The translations under genes and the position numbers were made by a program. A DNA stretch of 32,535 bases from a bacterium (GTDB lineage: Bacteria; Joyebacterota; Joyebacteria; Joyebacterales; Joyebacteraceae). The DNA lies in assembly GCA_025774645.1 (NCBI GenBank), contig JALGVN010000001.1, positions 1 to 32,535 on the forward strand. The letters run 5' to 3'. Within the stretch, counting starts at the first letter, position 1, and every line of letters starts with the position of its first letter. Below the pieces are notes generated by a model. That model did no database searches. It worked only from the letters and a program-made list of their open reading frames with translations, and had not been told where the DNA came from. Shown here piece after piece: positions 16,089 through 24,057 of this stretch.

Positions 16089-17967
16089 CGAGCGCCCCCT
16101 CCCCGTCCGGCCCCGTCTCGGCCTGAGCGGCCGGCGGATCCTGCGCCCCCTCGAGAGAGAGCTCGAAGATCTCGATCACCGGGTTGTGGAACGAGCGGCC
16201 CGGCCCGCGGTCGATCGTCGGCATCGCCGTCCCCTCGACGAAGCGGGAGACGAGTGTGCCGTTCTCCCCGACCCAGTCGACGAGCGTGCTCGGACTCGGC
16301 GTCGGCGGCGGCTCCGCGCCGGCCATCGGTCGCGCGGGGTCCGCCTTGCTCGTCAGGATCAGGTAGCGCGGAGCGATCCTCTCGATCTCCGCCACCATCG
16401 CCGCCTGGTCGTCCGCGGCGGCGGTGATTCGGAAGAGCATCTGTCCCATGCCGGATCCGAAGACCCGGTACTGCGGATGTCTGGCGCGTCCGATGTCGAG
16501 CTCGAGCTCGTTGATTCGCCGCTTCGAGGCGCTCCACGAGGACACGCCCGTCGAGTCCGCCCCGACGGCGTACTCGAGCTGCGCGGTCGTACGGTTGAGC
16601 TCCGGCCCGTACGCCTCGACGACGAGCGTGGTCCCGGGCTCCACGTTCTCCTCGACCCAGCGTTTCGCCTGCGAGCGCGTGTCGACGGCGCCGATCGCCC
16701 TGTCGAACCGGATCGACGGCCACGCGGTGAGCGCCAGCGCGACGATCGCGACGGCGGTTCCCGCGATGGCCCTCGACGACGCGCGCGACGAACGCCGCCG
16801 TCCGGACGCCCGGTCACCCGTCCCAAGCCCGAACGCGATGACGAACCCCGCGCCGGCCAGGGCCGCGATCGCAGGGATCGCCTGCGTGACGTACGTCGAG
16901 CGCTTCACGGTGATCGCGATCAGAAACGCGAGAACGCACGCCGTGTAGACGAGGGCGATGAGAGCGCCTGCGAACGCCAGCTCGGGATCGCCGGGCTCGG
17001 GCGCACCGCGGCCCCTCCCGCGACGCGCGTGCCGACCGTGGGGAAGACCGCGCCGGAGCACGAGGACGAACCCGAGGATCGCCGACGCGAGGACCGGATA
17101 CCCGATTCCCCGGACGAGGCTCTTCCCGAACACATCCCCGAGCCCCCGCCAGATCGAGGCCGCCTCCTGGGCGACGCCCGCCTCCGAGACCATCGTGAAC
17201 TGCATGAGCACGTCTCTCGAGAACTCCCCCGCGCTCAGGACCGCGTACGGCGTACCGATCACGAAGCCGACGACGCACGCGGCGACCGCGGCCGGGAGGA
17301 CCCACGCTCGAGTGGCACGTCTCGCCGCGAGGAAGGCGAACGCGGTGAACGTGCCCGCGAAGACGATCACGCCGGGGTACTTGGCCGACGCCGCGAGTCC
17401 CGCGAGGAGCCCCGAGAGGACGAGCTGGCTCGCCCGCCCGGAGCGCACCGCGTAGAGTGCGAACAGAAGCGAGAGGGACGCGAGGAACGTCGTGGCCACG
17501 TCGGGCGTCGCGTAGTGCGAGTCGCGGACGTGGAGGAACACCACGGCGACCACCGCCGCCCCGATCAGACCCGCGGCTCTCCCGAACGCCGTCCGGCCGA
17601 AGAGGTACGTCGTCCAGACCGTGGCGACCCCGGCCGCCACCGAGACGTACCGACCGAGGAGCCAGAACGGCGTGATGTCGGTGAGGTATGCGCGCGCGAG
17701 GTCGAGCGGCCCGCCGAACGTGCCGGCCGCCTTCCCCACCAGATAGAAGACCGAGTAGACGCCGAACACGAAGTACATCATGAGCGACGGCCACCTGAAC
17801 CAGTGTGGGTTCAGGTCGCCGGTGCCGAAGCCGAGCGAGTGGATGAGGATCGAGCCTTCGTCGGGGTGGTAGGCGTGCGGAAGCCCCCACCCGATCCCCC
17901 ACAGGCGAATCCAGAGGGCGACCCCGATGATAACGACGAGGATGACTGTGGCGTTGCGTCGGCTCAT
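16081..17967 (-). CDS. GT39-type membrane glycosyltransferase (ArnT/PMT-like, GT-C fold)
   Basis: A 628-residue protein with about ten or more membrane segments in the first 420 residues. The first loop carries YHPDEG (His34-Glu37), the acidic motif that catalyses transfer in GT-C enzymes. DSHYATPDVATTFL follows, a pattern common in PMT_2 domains. The last 200 residues form a soluble, probably periplasmic domain. GT39-type enzymes use polyprenyl-phosphate monosaccharides on the outer membrane face and move the sugar to protein, lipid A or glycan. The genes just upstream encode a DPM-like synthase and an SMR-type transporter, which would supply and flip such a donor. The ATG at 17967 has GAGGAG close ahead. 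It overlaps the next gene by eight bases. Confidence 0.87.
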   Translation of the reverse strand: MSRRNATVILVVIIGVALWIRLWGIGWGLPHAYHPDEGSILIHSLGFGTGDLNPHWFRWPSLMMYFVFGVYSVFYLVGKAAGTFGGPLDLARAYLTDITPFWLLGRYVSVAAGVATVWTTYLFGRTAFGRAAGLIGAAVVAVVFLHVRDSHYATPDVATTFLASLSLLFALYAVRSGRASQLVLSGLLAGLAASAKYPGVIVFAGTFTAFAFLAARRATRAWVLPAAVAACVVGFVIGTPYAVLSAGEFSRDVLMQFTMVSEAGVAQEAASIWRGLGDVFGKSLVRGIGYPVLASAILGFVLVLRRGLPHGRHARRGRGRGAPEPGDPELAFAGALIALVYTACVLAFLIAITVKRSTYVTQAIPAIAALAGAGFVIAFGLGTGDRASGRRRSSRASSRAIAGTAVAIVALALTAWPSIRFDRAIGAVDTRSQAKRWVEENVEPGTTLVVEAYGPELNRTTAQLEYAVGADSTGVSSWSASKRRINELELDIGRARHPQYRVFGSGMGQMLFRITAAADDQAAMVAEIERIAPRYLILTSKADPARPMAGAEPPPTPSPSTLVDWVGENGTLVSRFVEGTAMPTIDRGPGRSFHNPVIEIFELSLEGAQDPPAAQAETGPDGEGALDG

Positions 17968-18022
17968 GCGCTCCTCTTCGGATCCGGTCCAGCGGCACAA
18001 TGCCGCGCGACCGGCGGCCCTG

Positions 18023-18382
18023 CTAGCTCCGCGAGATGACGAACACCCCGAGGCAGATGATCACGAGACCGATCGTCCTGACGGCCGAGATGTGTTCCCC
18101 AAGGATGAGCCAGGACGCCACGAAGACGAGCACATACGCGAGGCTCACCATCGGGTAAGCCAGGCTCAGATCCACGTTAGACACCACCGCGATCCATAGG
18201 ACGGCGGAGAGTCCGTAGCAGAGGAAACCGATCGCCACCTGCGGGACCTTGAGGATCGGGATGAGCTGGCCCCACACGCTTCCTGCCGACACCTCCCCGT
18301 AGATCATCATTCCCTTCTTCATGATGACCTGGCCGATGGCTCCCAGCATGACCGCCGCGAGGATGAGCGGGATTCCCTTCAT
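18023..18382 (-). CDS. Small SMR/EamA-type membrane protein, probable lipid-linked sugar flippase subunit
   Basis: A 119-residue protein with four hydrophobic segments, the size and layout of small multidrug resistance proteins and of ArnE/ArnF. The first helix has GAIGQVIMKKGM, and the last helices have ISAVRTIGLVIICLGVFVIS. The usual SMR active-site Glu in helix 1 is not in its standard place, as in the ArnE/F-like group. It sits between a DPM-like GT2 and a GT39 enzyme. From that I infer that it moves a polyprenyl-phosphate sugar across the inner membrane, rather than exporting drugs. The ATG at 18382 is preceded by GGAGG. Gaps of 55 bases separate it from both neighbours. Confidence 0.8.
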   Translation of the reverse strand: MKGIPLILAAVMLGAIGQVIMKKGMMIYGEVSAGSVWGQLIPILKVPQVAIGFLCYGLSAVLWIAVVSNVDLSLAYPMVSLAYVLVFVASWLILGEHISAVRTIGLVIICLGVFVISRS

Positions 18383-18437
18383 CGAGCGCCTCCTCCACGA
18401 AACCGGATCGGCCGCGCGCCGCGGCCTCGGGCTCGGA

Positions 18438-19190
18438 CTACGATGGTCTCCTGATGGCCTGACGTCCTGCGGTGACCATCACGAGGTACCGTCTGATCGT
18501 GTCCACGATGTTCATCTTGCTGGCGCCGCCCTTCCTGTCGTACCTGAGGACGAGCGGCACTTCGGTCACGCGCGACGGAAGCTGCGCGAGCTTGAGGAGC
18601 ACCTCGGCGGACGAGACGAACCCCGACTCCGTGATGAGGTCGTCGCCGAACGTCCTGAAGCCGTCCGCGAGGGTCGAGCCCCTGTATGCCCTGTAGCCGC
18701 ACGAGTAGTCGCGCGCGCCGGGCACCCGCAGGAACGTCCTCAAGAGCATGCTCGCTCCCTTGCTCAGGAAGCTGCGAAGCGGCGAGAGGCCGACCTCCCT
18801 GCCGCCCTTCGCGTACCTCGAGGCGATGACGATGTCGTAGCCTTCGTCGATCTTCTCGAGCATGTCGGGAATGATCGAAGGGTCGTGCGTGTCGTCGGTG
18901 TCCATCCCGACGACGACGCCGTCTTCGCCGGCCATGTCCTTCGCGCGCGAGAATCCCGTCCGCAGGGCCTCGCCGAGACCCCGGTTGGTCTCGTGCGTCT
19001 CGACGGTGAGATCGAGCTTGAGCTGTCCCGCGTGCTCCCTGGCCTTGTTCGCGGTGCCGTCGGCGCTCCCGTCGTCGACGAGGAGCACGGACGCGGGACC
19101 GTCGAGACGGCGGAACGTCGCCGCGATCTTCTCGAGCAGCGGCCCGATCGCCCCGGACTCGTTGTACGCGGGCAGCATTACCACAAGCAT
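18438..19190 (-). CDS. GT2 glycosyltransferase, dolichyl/polyprenyl-phosphate sugar synthase-like
   Basis: A 250-residue soluble GT-A enzyme. It opens VVMLPAYNESGAIGPLLEKI and has LLVDDGSADGTA and a DxD-type metal site in VGMDTDDTHDPS, followed by ASRYAKGG. These are the marks of DPM1-like synthases, which move a hexose from a nucleotide donor to a polyprenyl phosphate. There are no C-terminal membrane helices, so it is the DPM1 type and not the GtrB/ArnC type. It overlaps the end of the epimerase gene by 13 bases and is followed by the SMR-type gene. Met5 is an alternative start. The product sugar cannot be told from sequence. Confidence 0.87.
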   Translation of the reverse strand: MLVVMLPAYNESGAIGPLLEKIAATFRRLDGPASVLLVDDGSADGTANKAREHAGQLKLDLTVETHETNRGLGEALRTGFSRAKDMAGEDGVVVGMDTDDTHDPSIIPDMLEKIDEGYDIVIASRYAKGGREVGLSPLRSFLSKGASMLLRTFLRVPGARDYSCGYRAYRGSTLADGFRTFGDDLITESGFVSSAEVLLKLAQLPSRVTEVPLVLRYDRKGGASKMNIVDTIRRYLVMVTAGRQAIRRPS

Positions 19191-20344
19191 CGGTTGGTGT
19201 CCCTCTCCCCCGCCACGAAGTCCGGCGGGCGCATCGCCTTCCCGACCCCGTACGCGCTCTCGATGGCGTCGACGATCCGCTTGCTCGCGCGGCCGTCGCC
19301 GTACGGGTTCACTGCGTTCGCCATCGACTCGTAGAGCTCGTCGTCGGTCAGGAGCGCGGAGATCTCGTCGACGATCGTCTCAACGCCCGTGCCTACGATT
19401 CGCACGGTCCCGGACTCGACCGCCTCGGGCCTCTCCGTCTCGTTCCTGAGAACGAGGACCGGCTTCCCCAGCGCCGGCGCCTCTTCCTGAAGACCGCCCG
19501 AATCGGTCACGACGATCGCGGCGTTCTTCATGAGATCGACGAACCGCTCGTAGGGCATCGGGTCGACGAGGTGGATCCGTTCGTGACCGGAGAGGAGTGC
19601 GTGCGCCGTCTCCCGAACGCGGGGGTTCAGGTGCACCGGGTAGACGACGTCGATCCCGAGCGAGTCGTCGGCCACGATCCTGAGAGCCCGACAGATGTCC
19701 TCGAGCGGTCTCCCGAAGTTCTCCCGCCTGTGCGCCGTGACGAGGACGTAGCGGTCGCCGACGGGGATGCCGTGAGACGGCGCGTGAGGGTCGCCCGCGA
19801 TCTCGAGGAGGGCGTCGATGACCGTGTTGCCCGTGACGTAGATCGAGCCGGCCGAGATCCTCTCGTCGAGGAGGTTCTGCCTCGCCCGCACGGTCGGAGC
19901 GAAGTGGTAGGACGACAGCGAGTCCGCGACCCTCCGGTTCATCTCCTCCGGGAACGGCGTGTAGAGGGAGTGCGTTCGGAGTCCGGCTTCGACGTGGCCG
20001 ACGGGGATCTTCCTGTAGAACGCGGCCAGGGACGCGGCCATGGTCGTGGTTGTGTCGCCGTGCACGAGGATGAGGTCGGGGTTCTCGGTCGCTATCACCG
20101 AGTCGAGACCCTCGAGGACACACGTGGCCACGCGCCACGGCGGCTGGTCGTCGGTCATCACGCACAGGTCGACGTCCGGGGTGATCCGGAAGATCTCGAG
20201 CACCTGGTCGAGCATCTCGCGGTGCTGGCCGGTGACGCATACGCGTGATTCGATCAGCCCCTCTCGGGAGGCCAGCTCCTCGATGACGGGGGCCATCTTG
20301 ATCGCCTCGGGACGGGTCCCGAAAACCGACAGCACTCTGATCAT
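19178..20344 (-). CDS. wecB: UDP-N-acetylglucosamine 2-epimerase (non-hydrolysing)
   Basis: A 388-residue enzyme that interconverts UDP-GlcNAc and UDP-ManNAc in the cytoplasm. It starts VLSVFGTRPEAIKMAPVIEE, the family hallmark, and has VHGDTTTTM, VTAHRRENFG and TDSGGLQEEAPALGKP, with RPEAVESGT near the C-terminal part. Length matches WecB/MnaA. The ATG at 20344 is five bases from the preceding stop. No UDP-ManNAc dehydrogenase (WecC) is present in the window, so the polymer may contain ManNAc itself, or the next enzyme is encoded elsewhere. Confidence 0.95.
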   Translation of the reverse strand: MIRVLSVFGTRPEAIKMAPVIEELASREGLIESRVCVTGQHREMLDQVLEIFRITPDVDLCVMTDDQPPWRVATCVLEGLDSVIATENPDLILVHGDTTTTMAASLAAFYRKIPVGHVEAGLRTHSLYTPFPEEMNRRVADSLSSYHFAPTVRARQNLLDERISAGSIYVTGNTVIDALLEIAGDPHAPSHGIPVGDRYVLVTAHRRENFGRPLEDICRALRIVADDSLGIDVVYPVHLNPRVRETAHALLSGHERIHLVDPMPYERFVDLMKNAAIVVTDSGGLQEEAPALGKPVLVLRNETERPEAVESGTVRIVGTGVETIVDEISALLTDDELYESMANAVNPYGDGRASKRIVDAIESAYGVGKAMRPPDFVAGERDTNRCLW

Positions 20345-20349
20345 CTGGG

Positions 20350-22599
20350 CTACTCCTCCTCCTCGAGCTCGCAGCTGTCTGCCGTGTAGCCGTAATAGCG
20401 GTAGTCGTAGTAGTACGGCAGCACGCGTTCAAGGTTGTTCACCACCACGCCGAGCACGTTGTCCTTCTCGTCCTTCTGCAGCCGAACGCCGCGTATGACC
20501 ACCTCGCGGGGGGTCACGCCGGCCCTGAGAACGATCACGACGCCGTCCACCTCGCCGCCCAGGATCATCGCATCGGGCACGGGCAGGTTGGGCGCGGTGT
20601 CGAGAATCACGGTGTCGAAGCTGGCGAGGAGCTCCGTCATGACGCGCGACCCGGGCATCGACTCGAGCAGCCACGTAGGCTGGTCTCGCCTGGTCCCGCA
20701 CGGCAGGACGAAGAGGTTCGGCAGCTTCGTGGGCTTGATGTCCGTGCCGAGGAGGTTCCCCCGCTCGAGCGCGTCGGAGAGGCCGGGCTTCGAGGCGACG
20801 CCCATGAGGTAGTGCGCGCGGGGCTTCCTGAGGTCGCAGTCGACGAGCACGGTCCTGTGCCCGTAGTGCTTCGCGAACGTGATGGCGAGCGAGGCCGCCG
20901 CGGTCGACTTCCCCTCTCCCCTGTTCGCGCTCGTGACGAGGATCGACTTCGGGATGTCGCATCCCGCTCCCCGCGCGATCCTCCTCGCCATCCTCCTGAA
21001 CTCGAAGCTGACGGCGGTCTCCCGCACCATGTGTCGGAGGAGTTCGGAGTCACCGGTAGCGGGCAAGCCCCCCTTCTTTCTGTGCTTCTTCTTCGCCTTC
21101 TTCTCCCGCGCCGAGATGCCCCGGAGGACGTCGCTGGCCGGGATGGTCGCCAGGACGGGAGAGCCGACCGCTGCCTCGATCTCCTCGATGTTCTTGAACG
21201 ACGAGTCTCCCTGCTCCGAGACGAGAATCGCTCCGAGCCCGATCACGAAGCCGCCGAAGACCGACATCACGAGGATCATCAGTTTGTCCGGGGCGACGGG
21301 CGCGGTCGGGCGGACCGGAGGTTCTAACACCTCGAACCGTCCGCCCGCTCTCGCGGCCTCGAGCGCCTCGGTGATCTGGCCGGCGGCCGTCTGCTGAAGG
21401 AACGCATCGTAGAGGGCGCGCGTCGACTCGACCTCCTGCTCCAGACGCCTGACCTCGAGCTGGCTTCCCGCGGCCGTGGCGCGACCGCGCGTGTAGTCCC
21501 GCATGAACCTGCCCAGTACGTTCGCGCGCTCCGAGATCATCCGCTCCTCGAGCCCGGCGATCCTGTACTGAACGAAGGCCTCCACTACGTCCGCTCCCGC
21601 TCCGGGAACGGCGGCGGCGGCGAGCCTCCTCGCCTCCTGGCGGTACCGGTCCTTCTTCTCGACCTCGCTGACGTAGAGCGTCGTGATCTCCGAGCCCTCC
21701 CGCGTCGAGAGGACGAGCACGGAGGCCACTTCCCGCTCGAGCTCCACGAGCTGCTGGGTGTAGGACGTTGTGAGATCTGACTCGAGCGTCGAGAGCCTGG
21801 TGAACGCGCTCCCGGCCACGCTCATGAGGTCGGACCGCCGCTCGTTGACCCGCTCCCCGGCACGGTCCCGCTCCACCGTCGCCTGGCTGATGAGGATGTC
21901 GACCCGCCCGACGTTCGCGGCGTTGACGGGGTTCGCGATCGAGACGCTCACCGCCTGGCTCTCGCGGTACTGCTTCAGGCGCTCCTCGACGTCGTCGAGC
22001 TTCTGCTGGTAGATGACGAGCTGCTCGATGCTGAAGTCGTAGACCGCCCTGATCTCCTCGAGCTGCTCGCGATTCGACGAGCTCACGAACGCGTTCGTGA
22101 TGTGCTGCGCCAGGAGGGTCGCCCGATCGGGGTCGGTGTCCCGCACGACGACCTGGAATCCGTCGGTCGACGTCCGATGGACGCTGATCCTCCGCTGGAG
22201 CCCCTCTACCGCCTTCCCCTGTGCGAGGTCCTCTACCGAGGTCGCCGGGTCCTGGGCGTTCAGTTCCTCCGCCCACGCCCTGATCGCCGGGTCTTCGGCG
22301 AGGTCGAGCGTGCGGACGAGCTCGAGGAGGAACGTCCTGCTCTTGAGCTTCTCCTGCACGCGAGAGAGCTGCTCCTCCGCCGGCGACCGTCCGATGATCT
22401 GCGCGAGCCCCTCCGACAGCCGCTCCTGGACCTTGACGACGATCGTGCTCCGGGCTTCGTAGACCGGTGCGAGCGTCTGCGAGATACCGAAGCCCGCGGC
22501 TCCGGCCACGAGGACCGGGATGATAAGGAGCCACTTCCGCCTCCACACGACCCTCAAGAGCGCCATCAGGTCGATCGTCTGTGCCGGCTGGTCAGGCAT
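20350..22599 (-). CDS. Wzz-type chain-length protein fused to BY-kinase (exopolysaccharide tyrosine autokinase)
   Basis: A 749-residue co-polymerase. Residues 22-40 and 440-460 are membrane helices that bracket a long, partly coiled-coil periplasmic domain of about 400 residues, longer than in classic Wzz and like GumC. PxxP-rich sequence precedes the second helix. The cytoplasmic kinase has Walker A (ANRGEGKST, 558-566), Walker A' (VLVDCDLRKP, 584-593) and Walker B (VILDTAPN, 664-671), and a C-terminal tyrosine cluster (seven Tyr in 729-738) for autophosphorylation. It should set chain length and pair with the Wza-like protein at the export channel. The ATG at 22599 has a G-run ahead at short spacing. 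Five bases separate it from wecB. Confidence 0.94.
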   Translation of the reverse strand: MPDQPAQTIDLMALLRVVWRRKWLLIIPVLVAGAAGFGISQTLAPVYEARSTIVVKVQERLSEGLAQIIGRSPAEEQLSRVQEKLKSRTFLLELVRTLDLAEDPAIRAWAEELNAQDPATSVEDLAQGKAVEGLQRRISVHRTSTDGFQVVVRDTDPDRATLLAQHITNAFVSSSNREQLEEIRAVYDFSIEQLVIYQQKLDDVEERLKQYRESQAVSVSIANPVNAANVGRVDILISQATVERDRAGERVNERRSDLMSVAGSAFTRLSTLESDLTTSYTQQLVELEREVASVLVLSTREGSEITTLYVSEVEKKDRYRQEARRLAAAAVPGAGADVVEAFVQYRIAGLEERMISERANVLGRFMRDYTRGRATAAGSQLEVRRLEQEVESTRALYDAFLQQTAAGQITEALEAARAGGRFEVLEPPVRPTAPVAPDKLMILVMSVFGGFVIGLGAILVSEQGDSSFKNIEEIEAAVGSPVLATIPASDVLRGISAREKKAKKKHRKKGGLPATGDSELLRHMVRETAVSFEFRRMARRIARGAGCDIPKSILVTSANRGEGKSTAAASLAITFAKHYGHRTVLVDCDLRKPRAHYLMGVASKPGLSDALERGNLLGTDIKPTKLPNLFVLPCGTRRDQPTWLLESMPGSRVMTELLASFDTVILDTAPNLPVPDAMILGGEVDGVVIVLRAGVTPREVVIRGVRLQKDEKDNVLGVVVNNLERVLPYYYDYRYYGYTADSCELEEEE

Positions 22600-22665
22600 G
22601 TACCCCCCGTGAATCCGGATGTATTCGTGGCATCGGCCCCGCCCTGCTCGTCGTTCGAGAAGCGC

Positions 22666-23697
22666 CTATGGAGTGGTCGTGGTCGTGGTCGTCGCTTGCT
22701 GAATCGCCGCGTTCCTGAACCTGCGGTCGTCGATCTCCCGCTCGATGCTGAGGTAGAGGAGGTAGGCGGTGAGCACCTGGGTCGTGGCCGTCAGAAGCGC
22801 GCCGGCCGCGTTCCAGAACTGCCCGGAGAACTCGTCCTTGACCGACCCGACGACCACGCGGTCTCCCGCCCTGAGGAAGAACGGCTTCGGCGTTCCGCGC
22901 TTGAGGATACTGTTGAGGTTCACCTTGGCGACCGCCTGCCCGTCCCCCGCGTCCATCACCACAGAGACCTCGTTCAGTTGTGCGTCGATCGTCGTGCCTC
23001 CGGCGACCGCGATGAGCTGGAAGAGGTCGATCCTGTCCGACGTCGGGTACGCTCCGGGCGTGTTCACCTCGCCGAAGATGTAGACCATGCCGGCGCCCGC
23101 GAGGCCACCGCCGCCGAGGATCGACGGGACTTCGATCGTGTCGCCCGGCATGAGCGCGGGGAGCGGTTGAGCGCTCTCGCCTCTCATGTACGCGCCGAGG
23201 TCGACGCTGATGAGTTCGGGTCCGCCGATCGAGGGTCTCAGGATCGAGACCTGCGAGAGGTCTGCGCTCGGCAGCGCGCCACCCGCGGAGCTGAGGAGCT
23301 GCAGGATGTCGGGGATGGCCTCGAAGCTGTAGCGGCCGGGCGCGGTGACCTGTCCCGTCAGAAAGACCGCGCGGCTGTTGAACTGCTCGACCGACACCGT
23401 GACCTGGGTGGTCTCCCTCGTGTAGTCCCTGAACCGCTGGACGAGCTCCCTCGAGAGTTCCGACGGAGTGAGTCCGGCCGCCATGAGTTCACCGATCGGC
23501 GGGAGCGTGATCGTCCCGTTCGATTTGACCGTGACGTCCCGGTCCAGATCGGCGTGACGCCAGACCGCGACCCTGAGCACGTCGCCCGGGCCGATGGTGT
23601 ACTCTATTCCCTGCTGCTGCGCCGGCGCGTCGATCGCAACAAGCGGCAGGATCATGGTAACGAGCAGAATCGATGACACGATCTTCCTGCTGGACAT
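22666..23697 (-). CDS. Wza-type polysaccharide export protein (Poly_export and SLBB domains)
   Basis: A 343-residue periplasmic/outer-membrane protein. The signal peptide ends around APAQQQ near residue 27, with no lipobox Cys, unlike classical Wza. The Poly_export domain starts IEYTIGPGDVLRVAVWRH and contains VKSNGTITLPPIGEL. SLBB-type segments follow, with VFLTGQVTAPGRYSF and VYIFGEVNTPGAYPT. Near the end there is a hydrophobic segment around LLTATTQVLTAYLLYL and a run of six Thr before the final Pro. It should form the outer-membrane exit for the polymer. Start ATG 23697 is chosen because the signal peptide begins there; longer frames run into the structured leader. It is the first gene of the operon. 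Confidence 0.9.
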   Translation of the reverse strand: MSSRKIVSSILLVTMILPLVAIDAPAQQQGIEYTIGPGDVLRVAVWRHADLDRDVTVKSNGTITLPPIGELMAAGLTPSELSRELVQRFRDYTRETTQVTVSVEQFNSRAVFLTGQVTAPGRYSFEAIPDILQLLSSAGGALPSADLSQVSILRPSIGGPELISVDLGAYMRGESAQPLPALMPGDTIEVPSILGGGGLAGAGMVYIFGEVNTPGAYPTSDRIDLFQLIAVAGGTTIDAQLNEVSVVMDAGDGQAVAKVNLNSILKRGTPKPFFLRAGDRVVVGSVKDEFSGQFWNAAGALLTATTQVLTAYLLYLSIEREIDDRRFRNAAIQQATTTTTTTP

Positions 23698-23712
23698 CGC
23701 TTCGTCCCCCCG

Positions 23713-23723
23713 AGTCAGAACTG
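23713..23723. repeat. 11-bp direct repeat, copy 2 (agtcagaactg)
   Basis: Second exact copy of the repeat at 23885-23895, ending 16 bases from the start codon of the export gene. Confidence 0.5.
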
Positions 23724-23771
23724 CGTGGAAGTCGCCGGTCTCACCGGCGGCGTCCCGTCTGTTCCACGTTC
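23718..23771 (-). promoter_or_regulatory. Nested stem-loop in the operon leader, just before the first gene
   Basis: On the transcribed strand an outer stem CGTGGAA/TTCCACG (23762-23768 with 23724-23730), extended by GAAC/GTTC, encloses a perfect inner hairpin CGCCGGT-GAG-ACCGGCG (23749-23733). It ends about 20 bases before the start codon at 23697. Such a two-tier fold could control translation or transcript stability. It does not match the riboswitch consensus sequences I know, including the cyclic-di-GMP GEMM motifs. Confidence 0.5.
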
Positions 23772-23881
23772 TCGCTGAATTCCCAGAGATGTGCGGCACG
23801 CGACGAGCGGTCCGGGACACGAGTCCCGCAGTCGCCCGGCGCACACATGGTTACCGGGTACGGACACAGCGGTCAACAGGA

Positions 23882-23897
23882 AACAGTCAGAACTGTT
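23882..23897. promoter_or_regulatory. Inverted repeat AACAGT-N4-ACTGTT, possible operator
   Basis: A perfect 6-bp inverted repeat with a four-base spacer lies in the AT-richer part of the leader, about 185 bases before the first gene and 160 bases after the presumed sigma-54 start. It has the size of a dimeric regulator site. Function is inferred from symmetry only. Confidence 0.35.
23885..23895. repeat. 11-bp direct repeat, copy 1 (agtcagaactg)
   Basis: The same 11 bases occur again at 23713-23723 in the same orientation, 172 bp away. This copy overlaps the inverted repeat; the other overlaps the base of the nested stem-loop. An exact 11-mer repeat within a 385-bp leader is unlikely by chance but not impossible. 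Confidence 0.5.
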
Positions 23898-23986
23898 GCC
23901 TTTTCCGACACTTCCACCCCAGCGTCTCGCGAGTAGCATCTTTAACACCTTACCCTGCAATGCGTTACAGGTATCCACACCGGGAA

Positions 23987-24000
23987 CCCGGCGTGCCGGG
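23987..24000. promoter_or_regulatory. GC-rich palindrome in the leader
   Basis: CCCGGC-GT-GCCGGG is a perfect six-base-pair inverted repeat with a two-base centre, about 50 bases into the expected sigma-54 transcript. It could be a hairpin or a protein site. There is no T-run after it on either strand. Confidence 0.35.
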
Positions 24001-24014
24001 TGCGAACACAGCGA

Positions 24015-24051
24015 CCCCCCGGAAAGCGCACATTGATGCACTTCCGGAGGG
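24015..24051 (-). promoter_or_regulatory. Strong hairpin between ddl and the operon, at the presumed transcription start
   Basis: In RNA from the minus strand, 24051-24037 pairs with 24030-24015: fifteen pairs including two G-U, one bulged U, and loop UCAAUG. The right arm ends in six G and no U-tract follows, so it is not a textbook Rho-independent terminator. It begins about 30 bases after the ligase stop and covers the expected start site of the sigma-54-like promoter. It could insulate the housekeeping message, block 3' decay, or fold at the 5' end of the operon RNA. Confidence 0.5.
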
Positions 24052-24057
24052 TCCCTT

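Noticed and set aside
13315-18039. Several plus-strand open frames of 450-620 residues
   Set aside because: All are opposite well-supported membrane or secreted proteins and have no recognisable motifs.
22102-23676. Plus-strand open frame opposite the export genes
   Set aside because: Antisense to Wzz/BY-kinase and the Wza-type gene; charged low-complexity sequence.
23848-23876. Sigma-70 promoter with TTGACC and a 17-base spacer
   Set aside because: The -35 is good, but the -10 position (TAACCA) matches only two of six consensus bases.
24015-24051. Classical Rho-independent terminator after ddl
   Set aside because: The stem is strong, but no U-tract follows; kept only as a hairpin of unknown role.
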